Position numbers and translations under genes: made by a program. Shown here in pieces: positions 56,317 through 64,000 of a stretch of 64,000 nucleotides of DNA. The notes beneath the pieces were generated by a model. That model made no database searches. It was not told the DNA's origin and saw nothing but the letters and a program-made list of their open reading frames with translations. Source of the stretch: Fomitopsis serialis (taxonomy: Eukaryota > Basidiomycota > Agaricomycetes > Polyporales > Fomitopsidaceae); assembly GCF_022376445.1 (NCBI RefSeq), contig NW_025955156.1:1-64000 (forward strand), written 5' to 3'. Each line of letters begins with the position of its first letter. Positions within the stretch are counted from its first letter, which is position 1.

Positions 56317-57832
56317 TCATAATGTCCTGTCAGAACTGAGCTCCTCAGGCTGCGTCCTCGCCATCTCCTTCACCACCTTCACCAGCCTGGCCCAACTCCC
56401 ATCGCCCTCTTCGATCTCCTTTTCCAGTTGCACGACGCTCTTCGTCCCCCACGGCCACACCCTCCTCCGGATCTCGCGCCGGACCCCAGCACCCGCGAGC
56501 TTGACCGACCGCTTGATCATCGCATCCGCGTGCAGCCCGCCCCACACCTCGTCGTGTCTCACATGTACGCCGTCCGCGCGCATGGCTTCCACCAACCTGC
56601 GCATGTCGTCCGCGAAGAGCTCGCAGTCGCTGTACTGAACCCACACGTCGACCGGCTTGCTCTCCGAGTCGTCGCTCTCCTCGGCACCGCCTGCGACCTT
56701 CTCGCCCTCGCTCGGAGAAGAGGGGGACGAGGAGGGAAGGAGGTGCGCGAAGGCGTGCTGCTCCGGTCTCGCGAGGGCGGGGCTGAAGTAGAGCGACTCG
56801 TGTAGGTGCTCGAGGTCGAAGTGCCGCGCGAGGGCGGGGACAGTGTGTTTCCTGTAGTGCGGCAGTCGGTAGTCGGTCTCGATCTCGGGGTGGTCGAACC
56901 GCGAGAGGTTGCAGGCAGGCTGTCAACAATATGTACTTAATGGCATGACCTGGGGGAACGGACAGATGACAGAAGACATACCGAGACAAGCGCAACAGCG
57001 CCGACCATACCCGGGCGCACGGAAGACGAGGCATCCGCGCGCAGCTCCCCGAGGTATCGCATGAGCGCGAGGATCGCGAACGCACCGGCGCTCTCGCCGA
57101 CAAGGATGACGTCTGATGGACGGAAGCCCAGCGAGATGAGGTGCACATATCCTGCGAGCGCATCGAGCAGTTGGGCGGGGAACGCGGAGGAGGAAGACTT
57201 GGCAGAGCGGTAGGTCACCGTTAGCACGCGGAGGTTCGTTGCGAGGGCTAGGCCGTAAGAGACGGGGCTTGTCATGGGCTTTGTGCAATCGATGAGCGAG
57301 CGAGGAATACAACGAGGCAAGGTGGAACATATACGTGAATGCCACCTCCGGGAAGATACATGATGACCTTCTCTCCATCCCGCGCCGGACTTTCCGCGGG
57401 GACGTCGCTCCCCTCCGAGTCCCGCACGACCCAAAACCCGGGCACGTCCACCGCTCGCACAAACGGAGCACCCACCAAAGCCACGCCGCGCCTCCACTCA
57501 TCCGCAACGGCCCTCAGCCTCACCGGCTCGACGCGCGTCCCCACGCCAGCGAACTTGTGTGCATACGGCTTCGGCCTCCATGCGTCCTCGTTGAACTGCG
57601 GCGTGTCGTCGCCCGGGGTGGGTGGGGCCTGGATGTCATCTTCGAGGATGACCTCCCGCATGTGTCGCTGGGCAAGCGAGAAGTAGAGACGCGCTGAGGA
57701 ACAGACGAGGTCGAGGAAGAGGCCCCACGCTGGATGCGGTGGGCCGTGCGCATGGTACTTGACGGTGCGCCGGATCACAAGCCAGGGGAGGATGAGGGCG
57801 AAGTGGATGTGAGTTAAGACTGGGGCCGCCAT
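56317..57832 (-). CDS. Alpha/beta hydrolase fold-3 (HSL-like) esterase
   Basis: A carboxyl ester hydrolase. My start is MAAPVLTHIHFALILPWLVI (57832); an in-frame upstream Met (57928) is less likely. Landmarks are the oxyanion region VIMYLPGGGIH, then after an intron PMTSPVSYGLALATNLRVLT, FRPSDVILVGESAGAFAILA (GESAG nucleophile), and VWVQYSDCELFADD (catalytic Asp), GGLHADAMIKRSV (catalytic His). It ends EELSSDRTL-stop. The usual HGGG is PGGG here, so the first oxyanion-motif residue is changed. An N-terminal hydrophobic segment suggests membrane attachment. Three exons with introns at about 57291-57348 and 56921-56980. Confidence 0.87.
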
Positions 57833-59428
57833 CGGGTCGAGGGGCTCTTGAGGTGCTGGTAGTTGCCTTCCATCGAATGCAAGTGGGAGATTCTCGAGGC
57901 AGGGTGCACGGTGGAGTCCTGAGAACAACTAGCGCCATGTTCGTCATTGTCACACGGAAGAAATAAGAATATCGTGATTAGTGTGGATGGGGTAGTATTG
58001 CGCTAAGTATGTAGACGTGAAACTACTTACACATCCGAAGTTACATTCTCAATACAACAACCATTCGGGACTGTAACGTCGTTCGGGGGATGCCGCGGTC
58101 TTGAGATGAAGTTACGGTTCGCCCTCTTCAACAATAAGTAATGTCACTTCAATCATTCCCGACCTTGATCTTACCTTCAATACTTGCAGCTGTTGAGCAG
58201 CACTGTGAGCGAAGACGTGCCTAGCAAGCAAGCACGTCAAGTCAGGTCAGGCTAGGTCAGGACGGAACGGTTGCGCTTGATGGAAGCGCCGGGAGGGCAC
58301 TTCCTCAGTCCTGTGGCGACCACGTGGTCGAGTGATCGATAAAGGTCACTCTCGTTCGCACCGTGACTTACCACTTGCATGCACTTGGTCGAAATGGCAA
58401 AGTTGTCAATCATTCGCATACGATGCTTTAAGTTGTAAACTTCATCATCAAGAATTAATAGGTGTGTTCCATTTATTTTCGAAGTATGCTGTACCTGGCT
58501 GACTCCCGGGATTGAAGCAGTGTGTTGATCATGAGTGCGAGGTCGCCGGCGGGCCAGACTCGGTGGTTCGGTGGACCGAAAACGTATCGGACGGCTGAGA
58601 ATCTGATGGAGGCATATGGAGGCTCGGTCACTGTGTGGTGGTAAAGCCTGGTAAAGCTATGTTTCAGCGTGTTGCACAGGTCAACGGACGAACGGATCAC
58701 GGAACTTGCGCTCTTCGGGACGGTTGACCAGCTACGCAACAACGATTATGTTGTTGACTGCAATCAGGCATTCTCTCAGAGTCCCAAAATTGTCGCAAGC
58801 GGAAAGGTACCATGAGGTGCGAAGTACTCGAAGTCTGGGCAGTTACCCGCTCTCGGCGCGTACGGGCAATTAGTTGCACGACCTACATGGCAAGCAGATC
58901 AGGAGGCGAGTCGCCTTGCGTACCCTCATCCTGTTTCCACTGAACCAGTGACTTCAGGATCTTGCCCTTGCTCGACGCCCATGCCTGCCCCATGCCCTGA
59001 CACGAGAACGTTATTCGTCTTGGCCCCGTCTTGCATTCACAAATGCTCGGTTTCAGATTAGCTGTACTATTGGCGGTGTCGCCGGCGGACCAGAATGGGC
59101 GTCGTGGCAGTGTATACGCCCACATGCTTTTATCGACAATCCCGCAGGTTTCGTCTGTCCTTTGCCTGATCTTGATGCGTCCTTGCTGATTGTATCCATC
59201 CCGGGGCAGATCTGAGGTAAGCAGGCGGTATCGCGCTGTCATTCGCGCAGTGTCTTGGCTTTCCGGCAGTGATCTTGACCGCGTTGTTGTACCATGCGTT
59301 CCGTGCTCATCGTCGTTGCAATGCGCACATATAAGAGCACGTACACATATCTCCTTCTCAGTTCTCAGTACCACGTAACATAGTCCCCCGGCGACGGTTG
59401 CTACTATCTTCGTCGGTTTGTGATTCTC
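57833..59428. other. Intergenic region
   Basis: No convincing gene. A 163-codon open frame on the minus strand (58883-59374) has no recognised domain and I do not call it. Direct GTCAGG repeats lie at 58240-58262. The GH30 promoter is at the end. Confidence 0.45.
59330..59335 (+). promoter_or_regulatory. TATA box of the GH30 gene
   Basis: CACATATAAGAGC lies about 95 bp upstream of ATG 59429. Confidence 0.5.
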
Positions 59429-61717
59429 ATGAAGCTTTCGTCTATTTTATTTGGCCTGGCTTCGGCCTTGCCTATTGTTGCACAAGATATATATGACATT
59501 GTGAGTGGACCATACCTCTGTCTTTGGTGTACTTGTGCTATGCTTACGCGACGATTATCGAATGTCTGCAGTGGTCGACGACATGGCAGAAGGACAACCT
59601 CCTCACGTACAAGAATTTGGGGTCAAAGCATGTCAGCTTTGGCTCGCCTGGATCAACTGGCACGTCAGACATCAAGATCGATGACACGACCTACCACCAG
59701 AGCGTCGTTGGATTCGGTGCCGCTATGAGTGAGCTGCCAATGTCACGTTCACGCCACCATGCACTGACGATTTACCTTCAGCTGACTCATCCGCCAAGCT
59801 CCTCAACGATCTGAAGGTTGGATCTCCTCCGTGCACAAAGGATCTACCAACTGATGAATGTTATGCCGTGTAGAACTCGAACTCGGACAAGTATTGGGCA
59901 TTGCTGAAATACCTCTTTGACCGTGCGTGATCCGCTTAGTTCCGGAATGCATCCCACCAACTCAGATGTGCTCGCCCTGACAGCTACCGATGGCGCGGAC
60001 GCAGCAGGCTTTACATACCTCCGGGTACCCCTCGGAGCCTCCGACTTCTCTGCGAAAGGTACACAACTCGCACAACGTAGCGCTATCCAGCTGATTCTCG
60101 CAAGTAGTCTATTCATTCGATGACACGAGCGGGGACACCTCACTGAACGACTTCAACATCGATGCTGCCCCCTCGTACCTGTTCTCCGTCATCAAGGACG
60201 TGATGTCGATCAACGGCGACCTCAAGGTCCACGTCACGCCTTGGTCTCCCGTGAGTGCCGGCCTTTCGTGAGTTTATGAGATACATAGTGAAGCTTTGTC
60301 TAGCCCGGGTGGATGAAGGAGGGTGGGTCAATGAATGGCGGCAAGTTCTACACCAGCTTGTCAGACGTCTGTGAGCACATATACTGTATCGTTGTTGATA
60401 AATGTCCGATCATGATGCACAGTTGCGAACTATCTTTTGAAGTCCCTGCAAGGGTTCAAGAGCAAGGGAATCACCCCGTGGGCCATTGGCATTCAGGTGC
60501 GCAAAGCCCTTGATTACTCAAAGGGCAACGGCGAGAAACCCTTCCCCCATATACAGAACGAGCCCCAGAACAGCAACAATGGCTACCCCACCGCACTGAT
60601 CGACGCGCATTGGGAGGGTGAGATCGGTCAGAAGCTCCGCTCGCTCATGGACGACAACGGATTCAAGGACACGCTCCTCATCGGATACGAGCACAACTGG
60701 GATGACGCCGGGGCATACCCCGTTGACCTTGTACGGCATATCCGTTTGTTTTGGTAACGTCTCGCTAACATTGCTTGGCCGCGTGGTATAGATGGGTCAG
60801 GCGGCGGACTCATTCGACGGCGTGGCGTTTCACTGCTACGAAGGGCACGTCTCGCAGCAGGAGACGTTCCACGACGCGTACCCCAACAAGAACATCTACT
60901 TCACCGAATGCGTGGGTCTCTTCAACGGGGACTGGTGGGGCGACGTGAAGGTAAGATTACGATCCTTGTTGCGTAACTACTTGGTGACGTCTCACATCTG
61001 TGCCAGGCTTATCTCAGAAACGAGTGCGTGATAATCGGGTGACACATACTAATGGAGCATAGGTTTACATCCCGGCAGCGTTATTGGCACTGTCAACAAC
61101 TTCGCAAGGAACGCTGCATTTTGGAACCTCGTCCTTGACGGGAGCGGCGGCCCCAAGCTCCCCGGTACTTCTAGCTGTGGTGGAAAGAACCAGTGCCGTG
61201 GTGTCATCACGCTCAATAGCGACGGCTCTTACACCAGGAACCCCGAATGTGAGTACACTGAAGCTCTGCTCCTGCGTCGACCTTACATGGGTCGACCATC
61301 CAGTCTACGCCTTGGCTCAGATGTCGAAGGGCACTATCCCGAAGGATAAGGGCGGGCCGAGCGCACAGCGGATCGATGCCTCCGTAGGCGGCAATTCCAA
61401 CCTCCTTGTCTCCGCATTTGTTACAAAGCGGTCATCGTCCTCCGACCAGTGGCGCTACAGCCTAGTCGTTCTCAACCAGTGTGTACCCAGCCCGCATCCT
61501 GCATGGAAAACTGATGTTCGTGACCCTCTTACAGAGACGACGACAGCAATGGTAGTTGGGACCCAACCGCCATCGATGCTACTATCGAGTTCAGGGGAAA
61601 GCAGGTGCGTGTTTTCCGGTAGTCGATCATGAAGTATTCTAAGGACGAGCCCGCCAGGCCAAGTACACGTTCCCTGTCGGCGTCACCACCCTCTGGTGGT
61701 ATGCTGCCCCGCAATAG
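59429..61717 (+). CDS. GH30 secreted glucanase (endo-beta-1,6-glucanase-like)
   Basis: A secreted glycoside hydrolase, probably acting on fungal beta-1,6-glucan. The signal peptide is MKLSSILFGLASALPIVAQD. Exons encode YHQSVVGFGAAM, DSSAKLLNDLK, FTYLRVPLGASDFSA, VHVTPWSPPGWMKEGGSMNG, ITPWAIGIQNEPQNSNNGYP (acid/base Glu in NEP), LIGYEHNWDDAGAYP, and FDGVAFHCYEGHVSQQ. Then NKNIYFTECVG (nucleophile Glu) and SVIGTVNNFARNAAFWNLVL. The beta-sandwich end is VGVTTLWWYAAPQ-stop. About a dozen short introns. Both catalytic Glu are present. The beta-1,6 specificity is inferred from resemblance to fungal Neg1-type enzymes; glucosylceramidase is the alternative in this family. Confidence 0.9.
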
Positions 61718-62282
61718 ACGAGCAACTACTTCATTCGTTAACATTCACACTGTTCCAATCACAACGAGGAGTGTCACTGACGATGAAGCGATATTACCTT
61801 ATCATGCATTCTTGATTGGGCTTGTGTGGTGTACTAAGTTGGCAATACAGAATTAAGTGTTGGTCATACAACGACAGTTACATTCAATGGCATGGCAGAA
61901 AGTGTAAGTTCATACAAAGTTCCCAAACACCGTGGACCTCCCGACCATCGTCCGACTACGCCGTCCGAACACTTCGCACCTGTATAGACGCAGAAGCTCC
62001 AATTCATCGCATATGCGCCCAATCGAGACATGAGAACGCTAACAAAGGTATGTCACATTGCATTCAGCGAAAGTCGACTAAAGATGAATGTAAGATACAC
62101 AAGGGTAATAATAGTACAGCTCCACAGTATAGTAAGTCGGAACGAAAGAATGGTTAGTAAGTACATTGGGACATTAGACTCGCTCGTATCATGTCGTAGA
62201 TTCATCAGGTCGTCAACAGTCGGGCCTTTCAAGAGGAAGAAAGGAGTTTAGAGACTTTCGTGGCAAGACAGCTCGGCCAGTG
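61718..62282. other. Convergent 3' intergenic region
   Basis: Between the GH30 gene and the opsin-related gene. No feature recognised. Confidence 0.55.
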
Positions 62283-63275
62283 TTACGCTTGAGGCGCGCC
62301 ACGCTTCTCCGACGCCCCGTGGTCGACGTACTTGCCGGAGCGAAAGCCGAACGCGTCGTAGTCGACAGCGCGGACTTGCCAGAGGACGACCGCGAGGAAC
62401 AGGGGCGCCGTGACGCAGTCGAGGATGCCGTACCAGATCATCTCCGCGTCGACGGTGATGACGTTCGCGCCCTCCGCGCACGCCCAGCAGATCGGATAGG
62501 TGATCAGCATAAAGGAGAGGTAGCCTGCAGCGAGGTAGTATCCCCGGCGCACAATGCCACCGTTGGCGAAAGAGGTGGACGGCGCGTGCCAGAGGAGCAC
62601 GTACCTATCAAGCAGTTGGTGAGCCGGTGAGGAGTCGTGAAACATGTTGAGAAAGCTCACCAGATCCAGAGGAGTGCGCTGCAGCCAAAGGTGTAGTAAC
62701 CCCACTTGTAGGTGCTGTGCACGAGTGCACCGACCAGGCCGCAGATGACGAGGACGATGCTCATGAAGAGGGTCGTGATGATGTCGGAAAGCGGAAGGCC
62801 GGTCGCGAGCAGGACCTCAAGGAGCAGCAAGGGGAAGGTGATGAACCATTGAATGTACCGGACATACTACGATGTGCTCAGCATTGATCAATACTTAGAC
62901 CTTTTACTCAGACTTGTGAACTACTCACCCAAATCTGGCGGGTAGGGTCGCCACCGTCGCCGCGGAACTCGACAGCCACCGGCGTCGCGCCAAGGTCAGA
63001 TGCCATCGAGAAGTAGGCAAGACTGGAGGTCAAGAGTACAACTGCGGCGATCTCGTGGAACAAACGAGTGCCACGGGGTCTCTGCACATTGGTTATCACC
63101 AAACGGCATCGACATGTTAAGCTACGCTATTGCTTACCATGACACTCCAACACAAGGTAGCCAAGAAGCAGAACGCCATCAAGGAGAAGGCCGCCCAAAG
63201 CCAGTCCGAGGCTTGGGTCGTCAAGTGCTCGACGGCATCCGGGGGGTTAATGCCGACAGCCTGGTTTCCGGCCAT
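62283..63275 (-). CDS. Opsin-related seven-helix protein (HSP30/YRO2-type, no retinal lysine)
   Basis: An integral membrane protein of the microbial rhodopsin superfamily. It starts MAGNQAVGINPPDAVEHLTT. Helix A is WLWAAFSLMAFCFLATLCWS and helix B LFHEIAAVVLLTSSLAYFSM. Helix C is YVRYIQWFITFPLLLLEVLL, where the rhodopsin RYxDW Asp is Gln. Helices D-F follow. Helix G is DAEMIWYGILDCVTAPLFLA, where the LDxxxK Lys that would bind retinal is Ala. It is therefore an opsin-related protein, not a photoreceptor or pump. In fungi these are often stress-induced plasma-membrane proteins. Length about 270 residues in five exons. It ends KRGAPQA-stop. Confidence 0.9.
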
Positions 63276-64000
63276 TGGTGAGCGGACTACTAGGCACGTA
63301 TGAAGGGGGTTAGTGCGGGTGAGGGAGGATTGGGGGTCGTTAGCGAGTACTCGTGAGCGAGCTAGGAATGGGGATGAGGAGGAGGCCCCGCCAATGGCGT
63401 CTTATATACAACCACGAACTCGGAACAGCGTAGGATGGCCCCGGCGAGCTCAGTCTGGGTCAGTCGCCCGAGCGAACATGCTAGGACCATGCCACTGACG
63501 CACTACAGGGACACAACGGTGACATTCGGAGAAGAACTGTCGGACGCACATGTAGGCCGCCCGAGTCCGGTCGATGTATGGACTCGGGTCCGCACCACCG
63601 AGGCGGGCGACTACCCTCGTCCTCATCTGACTTCCAGTCCGGACTGCATGTTTCACCTCCGTGTCTGCCTAACAGACATGCGACACGAGACCTGCAAGGA
63701 AACTATCAGCTGCCCGAGGGTTTGAAGTACTTAGCTACACGTATACACCGCCTTCGAGGTTGTGTATCCTGGCCAGCCACATAGTTCCGGTGAGCAAGTA
63801 TGCAATTCGGCCGACGCGGGCGGTCGTGATAGGCCTCGGTGTGCTCTCGTTCCCTGACTGATCCACTACACACCTCACGAAGGTTCTCGGTGCAGCCGTC
63901 GCGGGACGGTCCTATGATGTATGTCGGCGAGCGTCTGGACTCGTCGGAACACCCCGGGACCGGGCTTACACTTCATCGATATCTGCAGGCTTTCAGCCAA
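63276..64000. other. Intergenic region to window end
   Basis: It contains the opsin-related promoter (TATATAAG on the minus strand, 63401-63408). No further gene recognised. Confidence 0.5.
63401..63408 (-). promoter_or_regulatory. TATA box of the opsin-related gene
   Basis: On the minus strand TATATAAG lies about 130 bp upstream of the ATG at 63275. Confidence 0.5.

Noticed and set aside
58883..59374. 163-codon open frame divergent to the GH30 gene
   Set aside because: Moderately long but unsupported by motif or promoter; would need transcript data.
1..64000. CRISPR arrays, operons, ribosome-binding sites, prophage
   Set aside because: None seen; gene structure is eukaryotic throughout.

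Overview
The window is nuclear DNA of a filamentous basidiomycete, most likely a wood-decay agaricomycete close to the Polyporales. The evidence is dense genes on both strands with many 45-70 nt GT-AG introns, a single-domain GH45 endoglucanase of the Phanerochaete Cel45A type, a basidiomycete-style BTB/POZ protein, an opsin-related membrane protein, and a Tc1/mariner-like element of a kind common in Agaricomycetes. The order assignment is inference. There is no prokaryotic, viral or organellar signal.

Layout. 0.9-5.9 kb: assimilatory nitrate reductase (Moco, cytochrome b5 and FAD/NADPH domains). 6.2-9.7 kb: a PB1-domain protein, a 31-residue cysteine-containing peptide gene and a BTB/POZ protein. 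11.6-15.8 kb: three consecutive secretory-pathway genes, an L-type cargo lectin, the HDEL/KDEL receptor Erd2 and clathrin light chain. 16.2-17.9 kb: a membrane-anchored LRR protein. 20.2 kb: a second, almost identical 31-residue peptide gene. 21.5-26.7 kb: tandem monoacylglycerol-lipase-like paralogues. 27.2-30.9 kb: a four-RRM protein resembling fission-yeast Nrd1. 32.0-33.0 kb: GH45 endoglucanase. 33.4-37.1 kb: a 5'-nucleotidase/calcineurin-like phosphoesterase whose large intron holds an array of MITE-like repeats. 38.2-41.4 kb: zeta-COP, a carnosine N-methyltransferase-like enzyme and a proline-rich hypothetical protein.

41.75-45.1 kb is a complete Tc1/mariner-like transposon with matching terminal inverted repeats and TA target-site duplications. 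45.6 kb: an intron-containing tRNA-Gln. 45.8-46.4 kb: a NIF3-like protein. 47.5-49.1 kb: a small hypothetical gene and a truncated duplicate of its 5' end. 49.5-50.9 kb: an HNH-nuclease-like protein. 51.4-54.5 kb: an F-BAR/SH3 cytokinesis protein. 56.3-57.8 kb: an alpha/beta hydrolase. 59.4-61.7 kb: a GH30 glucanase. 62.3-63.3 kb: an opsin-related protein.

There is no single pathway here. Functional themes are nitrogen assimilation, ER-Golgi-endosome trafficking (lectin, Erd2, clathrin, zeta-COP), extracellular polysaccharide degradation (GH45, GH30) and lipid hydrolysis. The best candidates for undescribed biology are the paired cysteine peptides, which any ORF length cut-off would miss, followed by the tRNA-Gln with an inverted T-arm copy inside its intron and the intronic MITE array. 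Intron boundaries were placed by eye from reading frames and splice consensus, so exon ends may shift by a few bases.
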